This document shows, in pieces, positions 8,187-14,635 of a DNA stretch of 37,804 nt. The DNA comes from an uncultured Clostridia bacterium (lineage in GTDB: Bacteria > Bacillota > Clostridia > TANB77 > CAG-508). The stretch lies in NCBI GenBank assembly GCA_944387505.1, contig CALXFG010000019.1:1-37804 (forward strand). Direction: 5' to 3'. The stretch's first letter is position 1. Every line of letters begins with the position of its first letter. Below the pieces are notes generated by a model. It saw only the letters and a program-made list of their open reading frames with translations. It searched no databases and had not been told where the DNA came from. The translations under genes and the position numbers were made by a program.

Positions 8187-8531
8187 CTAAATAAAATTAC
8201 CATACTCATGAATAGATATACATATTACTACAGTATTATTAGCTAATCTGATTTTTATATACAATTTGATGTTTTGAAAGATAGGAGTGAAAATCCATAT
8301 TTCACCTTCAAAACCTGCATCATCTTCTTCAGGTCCTTTATAATAATCATCCAATTCTAGATTTAATATAATATCCTTTATATCATTAGTTAATAAACCA
8401 TATTCAAGCATAAAATTTCTATTCTTATCTCTATTTACAAGTATAAATTTATCTCCATTTTTATCTTTTGTTACAAGTTCTTTAATAATTGTAAGTTTTT
8501 GTCTAACTATTTGTTGTTTTATACTTTCCAT
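8187..8531 (-). CDS. MqsR-family toxin (predicted mRNA interferase)
   Basis: MqsR toxins are RelE-fold endoribonucleases that cut mRNA, mostly at GCU. The family pattern is visible in the C-terminal two thirds: a Leu/Ile-rich helix, then LDDYYKGPEEDD, GEIWIFTP, LYIKIRL and a final VVICISIHE. These match the DYY.GP...VWVF...VYIKL...CLSFH arrangement of MqsR proteins. The length of 114 aa is close to E. coli MqsR (98 aa). The ATG has AGGAGG 6 nt upstream. Toxin comes before antitoxin, as in mqsRA. A strong promoter and an inverted repeat lie directly upstream. The family call is by motif only, and the catalytic residues were not checked against a structure. Confidence 0.78.
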   Translation of the reverse strand: MESIKQQIVRQKLTIIKELVTKDKNGDKFILVNRDKNRNFMLEYGLLTNDIKDIILNLELDDYYKGPEEDDAGFEGEIWIFTPIFQNIKLYIKIRLANNTVVICISIHEYGNFI

Positions 8532-8551
8532 GATGCTCCTCCTTTGTTAAC

Positions 8552-8608
8552 AAAAGCGCCTCTTTTTGATGGCACTTTTATTATAAAACTTTTTTTAAAA
8601 AAAGTCAA
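8552..8608 (-). promoter_or_regulatory. promoter and probable operator of the MqsR/antitoxin operon
   Basis: On the minus strand TTGACT (8608-8603), a 17-bp spacer and TATAAT (8585-8580) form a near-consensus promoter. Immediately downstream is an imperfect inverted repeat AAAAGTGCC/GGCGCTTTT (8579-8571 and 8560-8552, 10-nt spacer) covering the expected transcription start. Autorepression by the HTH antitoxin through this repeat is inferred from its position. Confidence 0.65.
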
Positions 8609-8687
8609 TAGAAAATAAAAATTTTAATAATTTAGTGATGTTTTACATCATGAGATAGACTACTGCTATTTATTAAATATTTTTTAG

Positions 8688-8818
8688 GTCTAACAAATGT
8701 CTAACAAAATCTTAAAAAAATCCAAAAGTTAATAAACATTATTAAATCAAAAAATATTAAAAATAATTTTAAAATTTGCCTAAAAATAGGAGGTTTATCA
8801 AATGTTAAACATAAACAA
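8688..8818. repeat. direct repeat R1, about 130 bp
   Basis: R1 matches 8940-9068 (R2) at roughly 90 percent by eye, with shared landmarks such as aaaatccaaaagttaataaa and ttaaacataaacaa. No ORF. R1 lies just before the second att-like copy and R2 just after it. Confidence 0.75.
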
Positions 8819-8845
8819 AAAGTAATAACAAACATCAAACTTCAA

Positions 8846-8932
8846 AGACTTTGACTCTGGCATGCGCTAGTTCGAATCTAGCCAGCCCAGCCAAAAAATA
8901 ACAACTTTCAAGAAATTGAGAGTTGTTATTTT
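8846..8932. repeat. attachment-site-like direct repeat, right copy (3' fragment of tRNA-Gln)
   Basis: This block contains the 3' half of tRNA-Gln(TTG) from the anticodon arm to the encoded CCA plus the terminator. It is identical to 7082-7168 except for one base. The 5' half (acceptor strand and D arm) is missing, so it is a fragment and not a functional tRNA gene. It marks the right end of the MqsR island. Confidence 0.85.
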
Positions 8933-8939
8933 TTATAAT

Positions 8940-9068
8940 GTCAAACAAAATGTCAAACAAAATCTTGAAAAAATCCAAAAGTTAATAAACATTATTAAAT
9001 CAAAAAATATTAAAAAGATTTTAAAATTTGCTTAAAAATAGGTACTTTATAAATGTTAAACATAAACA
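8940..9068. repeat. direct repeat R2, about 130 bp
   Basis: Second copy of R1 (8688-8818), placed 7 bp after the right att-like copy. A weaker resemblance to its last 50 bp (ttttaaagtttgtctaagaa and tagg) appears at about 9458-9485, upstream of the Dabb gene. Confidence 0.7.
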
Positions 9069-9076
9069 ATATTAGC

Positions 9077-9136
9077 TTGTAATTTGAAGGAAAATATTGT
9101 AAAATATTGCCAACCTTTCACTTAAAGGTAGAAAGG
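9077..9136 (+). promoter_or_regulatory. promoter and 5' leader of the 29-codon ORF
   Basis: TTGTAA (9077-9082), a 17-bp spacer and TAAAAT (9100-9105) predict a start near 9112. The RNA would open with a stem-loop ACCTTT-cactt-AAAGGT (9113-9129). The same CCTTTC (9114-9119) can instead pair with GAAAGG (9131-9136), which is part of the ribosome binding site. Translation could therefore be gated by leader structure. Confidence 0.5.
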
Positions 9137-9149
9137 GGGATAGTAGACT

Positions 9150-9239
9150 ATGACTTCATACGATTTGATTTGGCAATTGATAGATATGCTTTTAGCAGAG
9201 AAATCAAAAGCTGAAGAAACAAACAAAGACAAAGACTAG
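9150..9239 (+). CDS. 29-aa candidate type I toxin peptide
   Basis: The ORF reads MTSYDLIWQLIDMLLAEKSK followed by AEETNKDKD. It has a strong ribosome binding site (GAAAGGGGG, 9131-9139) 10 nt before the ATG. It has a short hydrophobic, amphipathic N-terminal helix (about residues 4-16) and a charged tail, the layout of Fst-like and holin-like type I toxins, although the helix is shorter and carries two Asp. It has its own promoter and terminator. Bases 9151-9165 around the start codon are exactly repeated at 9353-9367 inside a convergent small RNA, so that RNA is antisense to the start. The toxin function is inferred from architecture; I do not recognise the peptide. Confidence 0.55.
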   Translation: MTSYDLIWQLIDMLLAEKSKAEETNKDKD

Positions 9240-9260
9240 AGGTATACATTACATAGTCGG

Positions 9261-9300
9261 AAGTGGGAGTAAAATTGCAGTTTACTCCTACTTTTTATTT
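9261..9300 (+). terminator. terminator of the 29-codon ORF transcript
   Basis: AAGTGGGAGTAAA (9261-9273) pairs with TTTACTCCTACTT (9281-9293) with one G:U, then TTTT. The 7-nt loop ATTGCAG is complementary to the loop of the antisense RNA terminator. Confidence 0.85.
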
Positions 9301-9306
9301 TTAGTC

Positions 9307-9388
9307 AAAAAAAATAGTATGTGCAATTGCAGTACACATACTGATAGCAAATTGACTTCATACGATTAAAGACACATTTGCTTAAGCT
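9307..9388 (-). ncRNA. candidate antisense antitoxin RNA, about 80 nt
   Basis: The minus-strand promoter is TTGACT (9423-9418), 17 bp, TAATAT (9400-9395), predicting a start near 9388. The RNA has two stem-loops. The first (9382-9376 with 9352-9346) exposes the complement of 9353-9367, which equals the ORF start-codon region 9151-9165 (15 nt exact). The second (AGTATGTG/CACATACT, 9342-9335 with 9323-9316) is a terminator followed by eight U. Its loop contains the complement of AATTGCAGT, also present in the ORF-terminator loop at 9273-9281. Two separate perfect complementarities to the same mRNA make an antisense role likely. Confidence 0.65.
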
Positions 9389-9497
9389 AACTATATATTA
9401 GCATATAAATTGGTAAAAGTCAAATTATTCTTAATTTTTCCAAAACATAGAAATGGTAAATTTTAAAGTTTGTCTAAGAATAGGCACTTATCATTTG

Positions 9498-9526
9498 TGG
9501 ACAAATCAAAGAAACAATGCTATAAT
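9498..9526 (+). promoter_or_regulatory. promoter of the Dabb gene
   Basis: TGGACA (9498-9503), a 17-bp spacer and TATAAT (9521-9526), 59 bp before the start codon. The rest of 9424-9584 shows no gene. Confidence 0.55.
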
Positions 9527-9584
9527 CAAAATAACTTTTGGGAAAGGGATATACAATAAAGTTTAAATAAAAAAGGAGAAAACT

Positions 9585-9869
9585 ATGATAAAACATATTG
9601 TTATGTGGAAATTTAAAGAAAATGAAGAAGAAAAAATGAAAGAATTTTTAGACGGACTAAATCGCCTAAAAAATATAATTCCAGAAATCAAAAATATGGA
9701 AACAGGGGTGAATATCAATCCAAAAAATGAATATGATGCCATATTAATTTCTGAATTTGAAACGATGGAAGATTTAGAAACATATAAAAATCATCCAGAA
9801 CATATCAAAGTATCCAATTTGTGTAAATCAATAAGAATTGATAGACAAGCAATTGACTATGAAATTTAG
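9585..9869 (+). CDS. Dabb-family (stress-responsive alpha/beta-barrel) protein
   Basis: This is a 94-aa dimeric ferredoxin-like barrel protein. The N-terminus IKHIVMWKFKE and the later YDAILISEFETMEDLETYKNHPEH are the typical Dabb signatures: a histidine in the first strand and the Y..HP.H segment before the last helix. In bacteria the family's function is mostly unknown; plant and fungal members are stress-induced or cyclases. AAAGGAG lies 8 nt before the ATG. It precedes birA by 78 bp on the same strand. Confidence 0.88.
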   Translation: MIKHIVMWKFKENEEEKMKEFLDGLNRLKNIIPEIKNMETGVNINPKNEYDAILISEFETMEDLETYKNHPEHIKVSNLCKSIRIDRQAIDYEI

Positions 9870-9947
9870 AATGTAAAATAAAAATCAAACTGGCATATGA
9901 TGATATAATGATTAATGATTAAAAATAAGCACATGGGAGAGCAAAAT

Positions 9948-10520
9948 ATGAATTTAGAAAGTATAAAAAATGCAAAAACGAAATATATAGGAAAAGAAAT
10001 AGAATATTTTAAAGAAATTCCTTCTACACATACATATGCCAAAGAAATTGCCATGCAAGAAAAACAGAACGGGAAAATCATCATAGCAGAAGCGCAAACA
10101 AATGGAATCGGAACAAAGGGAAGAACATGGCATACAGGAGAGAGCAAAAACATAGCTTTGACCATTATATTAAAACCAGAATGGGCAATTAGTAGATTAG
10201 AAGGTTTGACTGTAAAAATTGCAAAATGTATGCAAAAAGCCATACAAGAGTTATATGGGATTGGGCTGGAAATAAAAGAGCCTAATGATTTAATGCTAAA
10301 TGGGAAAAAGATTTGTGGAATTTTAACTGAAATTAATACCATATCAGAAAAGATGAATTATTTGCTAATTAGTTTTGGATTCAATGTTAATGAAGATCAT
10401 TTTTCAAAGGAAATAGAAGATATTGCAACATCGCTAAAAAAAGAGTTTGGAGAGAAATTTAGCAGAGAAGATATTATAACAAAATTTATAGAAATTCTAG
10501 AAAAGGAAATAGAATTATAG
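9948..10520 (+). CDS. birA: biotin--[acetyl-CoA-carboxylase] ligase, catalytic domain only
   Basis: This enzyme activates biotin to biotinyl-AMP and transfers it to the carboxyl carrier protein. Visible motifs are EIPSTHTYAKE, the biotin loop GIGTKGRTWH (usual form GRGRxGRxW, so the first Arg is replaced), NIALTIIL, and KEPNDLMLNGKKICGILTE (usual KWPNDl...kKi.GiLtE). It lacks the N-terminal DNA-binding HTH, so it is not a BirA repressor. At 190 aa it also appears to lack the C-terminal SH3-like domain found in most ligases of about 240-330 aa. The start at 9948 is chosen for GGGAGAG 8-10 nt upstream; an in-frame ATG at 9915 has no such site. Confidence 0.88.
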   Translation: MNLESIKNAKTKYIGKEIEYFKEIPSTHTYAKEIAMQEKQNGKIIIAEAQTNGIGTKGRTWHTGESKNIALTIILKPEWAISRLEGLTVKIAKCMQKAIQELYGIGLEIKEPNDLMLNGKKICGILTEINTISEKMNYLLISFGFNVNEDHFSKEIEDIATSLKKEFGEKFSREDIITKFIEILEKEIEL

Positions 10521-10654
10521 TTCTATTTCTTTTTTTTGGTAAATATACATTAAAAGAAAAAGGTATAGCAAGTATTGACAAATACAAAGATATTAACCAA
10601 TCGTTTACAATTTTAAAGGAAAGGAGATTATGATATTTATCATAAAAGAGAAGT

Positions 10655-11047
10655 ATGGAAAATTCAGATAATTCAAATAATAAAAATTTTATCAATATAT
10701 TAAAGGGATTGGGAATTGCTTTTATGATCACTTTCATTTTTTTATTGATTTTATCAATTGTACTAACATATACAAATGTTTCTGAAAATATGATTAATCC
10801 AACCATCATTATTATTACTGCGCTTAGTATATTAATTGGAAGTAGTATTAGTAATATAAAAATAAAAAAGAATGGATTAATAAATGGAGCCATTATAGGT
10901 GGTGTATATATTATCTTACTATATTTGTTTTCAAGTGTTTTCAGTATGCAATTTTCTTTAACCTTGCAATCTGTTATTATGATGATTACAGGAATTGTTT
11001 TTGGAATTTTAGGAGGGATTATAGGTGTTAATGTATCCGCTAAGTAA
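10655..11047 (+). CDS. TIGR04086-type four-helix membrane protein
   Basis: This 130-aa protein has four predicted membrane segments at about residues 17-40, 48-65, 75-95 and 103-125. The last is the glycine-rich ITGIVFGILGGIIGVN. This pattern and size fit the TIGR04086 family, common in Clostridia and of unknown function. A GAGAAG stretch directly before the ATG is the nearest ribosome binding site; AAAGGAG lies farther upstream near 10620. A small palindrome (ATGATATTTATCAT, 10630-10643) sits in between. A terminator follows at 11115. Confidence 0.75.
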   Translation: MENSDNSNNKNFINILKGLGIAFMITFIFLLILSIVLTYTNVSENMINPTIIIITALSILIGSSISNIKIKKNGLINGAIIGGVYIILLYLFSSVFSMQFSLTLQSVIMMITGIVFGILGGIIGVNVSAK

Positions 11048-11114
11048 CAGTAGACAACAAAGTTAGATTACACATGATGAACTTAGGAGGTGTAGGAAAA
11101 GAGTATAAATAAAA

Positions 11115-11152
11115 GCCATAGATATTCTCATCTATGGCAATTTATTTTTTTT
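11115..11152 (+). terminator. intrinsic terminator after the TIGR04086 gene
   Basis: GCCATAGAT (11115-11123) pairs with ATCTATGGC (11130-11138), followed by AATTTATTTTTTTT. It separates this unit from the convergent gene at 11222. Confidence 0.9.
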
Positions 11153-11221
11153 ATAGAAACATTGTTTTTTTTTCTGTTCAAGAACATGGATTTACTCTAA
11201 GGATTGAACATATATAAGTGT

Positions 11222-12571
11222 TTATCCAACATAATCTGTATAAATGACACGATTCCAGTAATTCATTAAATTCTGTTTTTCTGATTTTGGAACTATATTG
11301 ATTCTAATAGCAGAAAAAGGCTTATCATGAGAATAGGTTGTTTCTTCACCATCAGAAGAGGCTCTTAACCAACCAACAGACGGAACATAAATTTGATAAA
11401 CAATAGAATATTCTTCACAATTTTTTAATTGAAAAGCAATTCCAGAAAGACCATATAAATTTTGTTTTGCAATTTCTTGAGGAATAGGTTTTTTGGGGGT
11501 CATACAACTATTGCCAGCTTGATTATGTCCATAGCCACCTAACTGTAGAGCAATCTTATTAAGAAAACGTATAGCATTTTGTCCAGTAATATCATACCAA
11601 GTTGTGGGACTAGGGTTGTATCCATAACTATATGGGATTTCAGAAGAGTTGCAGAGATCAGTTGTATTTTCACCCCAGTAGGTATAATCAAAAACTCTTG
11701 CTTGTAATATAGATTTATCGATGTCACCATCTAGATAAGTAATGATTCTTTCAGATTTTTTAGAAGAGGCATCAATAATAGTTTGTTTGCCAGAAATTTG
11801 TCCACTATGATTAAACTCATTAATAGGATAACCGCTATTATGAGTGGCATAATACAGCATAATGTTTTTTGCATGTTGTATATTAACAAAAACTTCTGAT
11901 GTATTTCCTGCATAATCTGTTATAGTGATTGGATAAGAAATAGGGGAAGGAAATATTTTAGATAAAGAAGAATGGGAATCATAGAAATCCCAACCATTTA
12001 TTGGTCTTAAATTTTCATTAGATTGAATCATATATTGTGATTTATCATTTTCAATAGATAATTCTTTACAGGTAGAAGTAGGAGAAATGTTATCGATATA
12101 AATACCGGTTTCATATTTTTGAAAATCATTTTTTAAACCAAAAGCATCTTCGATGATGCCTTCTGGGAAAACAATGCTTAGCTTCCCATTGCCTGTTAAA
12201 TTAGATAATATCAAATCATAAAGCATTTCACCGTTGTTATTAGAAAGTAAAGATAATTTTATAGATGGTTTCGTAGTTGTATCATTAACCAAAATTTGTA
12301 TGTTATCGCGAGTAAAGTGATTCATAGCAACATTTTTTTCTGTAACTTGAATCCTTAGAGTTACAAGATGTGTAGAATTTGCATATTTTTCATATCCTGT
12401 ATTTGTATTGGAAATACTTAAAACTTCTATTACCGGTTTTTTATCAATTTGAATTTTGGTGGCAATGAAGGATTCATTAAAAACATATTTTGAAAAACTA
12501 AATTGATAATAAAATGGAATGAGAAATAGGAAGATGAAAAATAAAAAGATAATAATAAATTTTTTGTTCAA
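11222..12571 (-). CDS. secreted or anchored surface protein with Ig-like and ChW-like regions, 449 aa
   Basis: I do not recognise the whole protein. An N-terminal hydrophobic segment (about residues 4-24) without Cys acts as signal or anchor and is followed by FSFSKYVFNESFIATKI. That resembles the post-membrane SKY...A.I.N segment of the proteins at 13206 and 14067. Residues about 45-165 look like a beta-sandwich. Residues about 205-235 (YPITITDYAGNTSEVFVNI) look like an Ig-like repeat. The C-terminal 75 residues (GLSGIAFQLKN... VPSVGWLRASSDGEE ... AIRINI) resemble a clostridial hydrophobic W (ChW) repeat. It has AAGGAGG upstream and is divergent from the 13206 cluster. A wall or matrix role is inferred. 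Confidence 0.6.
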   Translation of the reverse strand: MNKKFIIIFLFFIFLFLIPFYYQFSFSKYVFNESFIATKIQIDKKPVIEVLSISNTNTGYEKYANSTHLVTLRIQVTEKNVAMNHFTRDNIQILVNDTTTKPSIKLSLLSNNNGEMLYDLILSNLTGNGKLSIVFPEGIIEDAFGLKNDFQKYETGIYIDNISPTSTCKELSIENDKSQYMIQSNENLRPINGWDFYDSHSSLSKIFPSPISYPITITDYAGNTSEVFVNIQHAKNIMLYYATHNSGYPINEFNHSGQISGKQTIIDASSKKSERIITYLDGDIDKSILQARVFDYTYWGENTTDLCNSSEIPYSYGYNPSPTTWYDITGQNAIRFLNKIALQLGGYGHNQAGNSCMTPKKPIPQEIAKQNLYGLSGIAFQLKNCEEYSIVYQIYVPSVGWLRASSDGEETTYSHDKPFSAIRINIVPKSEKQNLMNYWNRVIYTDYVG

Positions 12572-12779
12572 AAAATCCCTCCTTATTTTAATGAATATTT
12601 GTGAAATACATGAAAATATTTCATTTTTATTTTTGGATGATTATTGGGATTTTGAAATTAACGAAATAAAATATTTGAATATGAATGTATACATTATATA
12701 AAGAAATATGGAAAATGTCAATAAATACAAGATTTTAGTTTCAGAATTTGAACTATTCAGTGGTATAAAATTTCTAATT

Positions 12780-12961
12780 ACGAGTTCTTGTATATTTATT
12801 TTTCATAAATGACGAATGTGATTGGAGTGCTTGTAGCCTTTCTTACTATAAAAGAAATGAGGAAGCGGGAATAGCGAGAGGCTCGTTTCTTTTGTAGTTA
12901 GAAAGGTTAGAGCACGTATTGAACCGAGGAATTTATGAAAAATAAATATACAAGAACTCGT
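12780..12961. repeat. long intergenic hairpin (copy B)
   Basis: A perfect 31-nt inverted repeat (12780-12810 with 12931-12961) encloses an inner, imperfect inverted repeat of about 34 nt. The inner repeat runs from GTGCTTGTAGCCTTTCTTAC on the left to GTTAGAAAGGTTAGAGCAC on the right. The whole 182 nt folds into one rod. It lies in the 634-bp gap between divergent surface-protein genes. No ORF and no T-tract terminator sit at its ends. Confidence 0.8.
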
Positions 12962-13073
12962 TTAATATCAAATATCTTTACTTATGAAACTAAAAATTCA
13001 AAAGGATTATTATAAGGAATAGTGCTTTTTGTCGAATTTTGCGATGAAAATCCTAAAAAATAGTAAAAAATGA

Positions 13074-13102
13074 TTGACAATGGCAAAATATGGAATTATA
13101 AT
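13074..13102 (+). promoter_or_regulatory. perfect consensus sigma-A promoter of the surface-protein cluster
   Basis: TTGACA (13074-13079), exactly 17 bp, TATAAT (13097-13102). It predicts a start near 13109 and a leader of about 97 nt before the TTG start at 13206. A perfect consensus suggests high constitutive or repressor-gated expression. Confidence 0.85.
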
Positions 13103-13205
13103 TTAATTACATTTTTTTCTATAATTTTTAATATTAATTTTTAATTTCAAAATTATCTAATCATTATCCAAAACAAAAAATAAATAAAAAAGGAGGTATG
13201 CCTAT

Positions 13206-13790
13206 TTGAGTAAAAAGAAAACGGCTTTGCTAGTGATATGTTTGCTACTAGCGATTATATTATCTTTTATGATTGGTAAAACTTTTTCTAAATACATATC
13301 AGAGGTAAAAGGAACAGGAACAGCAGAAATAGCAAATTGGGTGTTTAAAGTAAATGGAAAAGAAGATGTTATTCAAAATGTAAATTTATTATCTACATAT
13401 GATAATGAGACTTTAATTAATAATAAGGTAGCTCCAGGGACCAGTGGAAGTTTTAATATTATCGTAGATGCAACAGGTTCTGACGTGGGAATAGACTATG
13501 CAATTCAATTTTTAAATGAAAGTGAAAAACCACAAAACCTAATATTTACCTATGATGATAAGCAATATACAACTATACAAGATTTAGAAGAAGATTTATC
13601 AGGAACCATAAATGCAAATGATGAAAATAAAGCAAGAACCATTACAATTAATTGGGAATGGCAATATCAAACTGGTGAAGATGAAAACGAAATTAATCAA
13701 AATGATATAATTGACACAAACAATGCAAAACAACTAGAAAATTATACATTTGATATATACGTTACAGGAACACAAGTTATGCCACAATAA
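13206..13790 (+). CDS. TasA/camelysin-like surface protein, 194 aa
   Basis: The start is TTG with AGGAGG 7 nt upstream. An N-terminal membrane segment (about residues 6-26) is followed by FSKYISEVKGTGTAEIANWVF, the pattern of SipW-type signal peptides and the first strand of TasA/camelysin-like proteins. The body has the hallmark VAPGTSGSFNIIVDATGS (about residues 75-95), as in matrix fibre proteins, then a beta-rich C-terminus with ITINWEWQYQTG. The protein at 14636 is a clear paralogue (IAPGTSGEFEIV, VYWEWKYET). I infer a secreted, possibly polymerising, surface protein. No SipW-like peptidase gene is in the window. Confidence 0.7.
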   Translation: MSKKKTALLVICLLLAIILSFMIGKTFSKYISEVKGTGTAEIANWVFKVNGKEDVIQNVNLLSTYDNETLINNKVAPGTSGSFNIIVDATGSDVGIDYAIQFLNESEKPQNLIFTYDDKQYTTIQDLEEDLSGTINANDENKARTITINWEWQYQTGEDENEINQNDIIDTNNAKQLENYTFDIYVTGTQVMPQ

Positions 13791-14007
13791 TTGATGAAAT
13801 ATGCGAAAATAAAAATATGATGAATATGATAACCCCTAGAAAATATATAAATTAAAATTTTAAATAATCAATTTTAGAAATCAAAAATTAAAAATTAGAA
13901 TCCACATTCAATCCTCTAAATATAAATTATAGAGAAATATGTACAAACAAAAGAGCAAGAATAAAAAGTAAATGATAAAATATTTAGCAAAATACATAAT
14001 CTTTGTG

Positions 14008-14040
14008 ATTCATTAAGAGGACAAGTTCCTCTTAATGAAT
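14008..14040 (+). promoter_or_regulatory. perfect 14-bp hairpin ahead of the 14067 gene
   Basis: ATTCATTAAGAGGA (14008-14021) pairs perfectly with TCCTCTTAATGAAT (14027-14040), loop 5 nt, ending 10 nt before the ribosome binding site GGAGAGGAG. There is no T-tract. It could be an attenuator, an mRNA-stabilising element setting different levels for the two neighbouring genes, or an operator. Confidence 0.6.
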
Positions 14041-14066
14041 ATATAAATATGGAGAGGAGAAAAAAT

Positions 14067-14627
14067 TTGAATTTAAATTTTATAAAAAAGCCAAAAAAAC
14101 TAACATTAAAAAATCTAAAAAAAGAGCAAAAAACGTATAAAGATAAGAAACAAGAAATCCTTATCATTTGTATGATATTGATAATTGGAATTACATTTTT
14201 CTCAGGCGTGAGTGTTGGAAAAGCCATATATAATAGTCATATAAAAAATGATACACAAATTGCAAAACCAGTTTTAGAGGTGGAAAAAGGTTCAGAAATG
14301 ATTATTACAGAAGATAATCAAAAAGGCGAATATACATTTATAGTAAAAAATTATAATCAAGTAGAAGAAATATCACAAGTAGATTTAACATATTATATTG
14401 AAATCTTAGAAAAAGATTTAAATGAGTCTATACAATATCAATTATATAAAGATAATGAGCTAATAGAATTGAAAGAAAATAAAACAGAAACAATGACATT
14501 TCATAAAGATATAAAAGAAGAACAACACTATACACTAAAAGTAACTTATGATGATAGTAAAAATACAATAGAAGATATCATGCAAGAAATACAAATAAAA
14601 GTACATTCAGAACAGTTAAAGATATAG
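14067..14627 (+). CDS. single-pass membrane protein with extracytoplasmic beta-domain, 187 aa
   Basis: I do not recognise the family. The Lys-rich cytoplasmic N-terminus (about 35 residues) is followed by a membrane segment (EILIICMILIIGITFFSG, about residues 30-55) and then VGKAIYNSHIKNDTQIAKPV. This again echoes the A..A.PV.EV segment seen in the neighbouring surface proteins. The outer domain (about 120 residues) is Glu/Lys-rich and strand-forming. The TTG at 14067 is preferred because GGAGAGGAG lies 7 nt before it. The in-frame ATG at 14049 overlaps that site and would add 6 residues (MERRKN). It ends 8 bp before the next gene, so the two are probably cotranscribed. Confidence 0.6.
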   Translation: MNLNFIKKPKKLTLKNLKKEQKTYKDKKQEILIICMILIIGITFFSGVSVGKAIYNSHIKNDTQIAKPVLEVEKGSEMIITEDNQKGEYTFIVKNYNQVEEISQVDLTYYIEILEKDLNESIQYQLYKDNELIELKENKTETMTFHKDIKEEQHYTLKVTYDDSKNTIEDIMQEIQIKVHSEQLKI

Positions 14628-14635
14628 GTGTAAAA

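Noticed and set aside
8846-8920. A second tRNA-Gln gene
   Set aside because: Only the part from the anticodon arm to the 3' end is present. The 5' acceptor strand and D arm are missing, so it is an att-type fragment.
11074-11112. Tiny ORF (MMNLGGVGKEYK) after the TIGR04086 gene, where some Clostridia carry a SCIFF peptide gene
   Set aside because: It has no cysteines and no SCIFF-like sequence; the AGGAGG lies inside it rather than before it.
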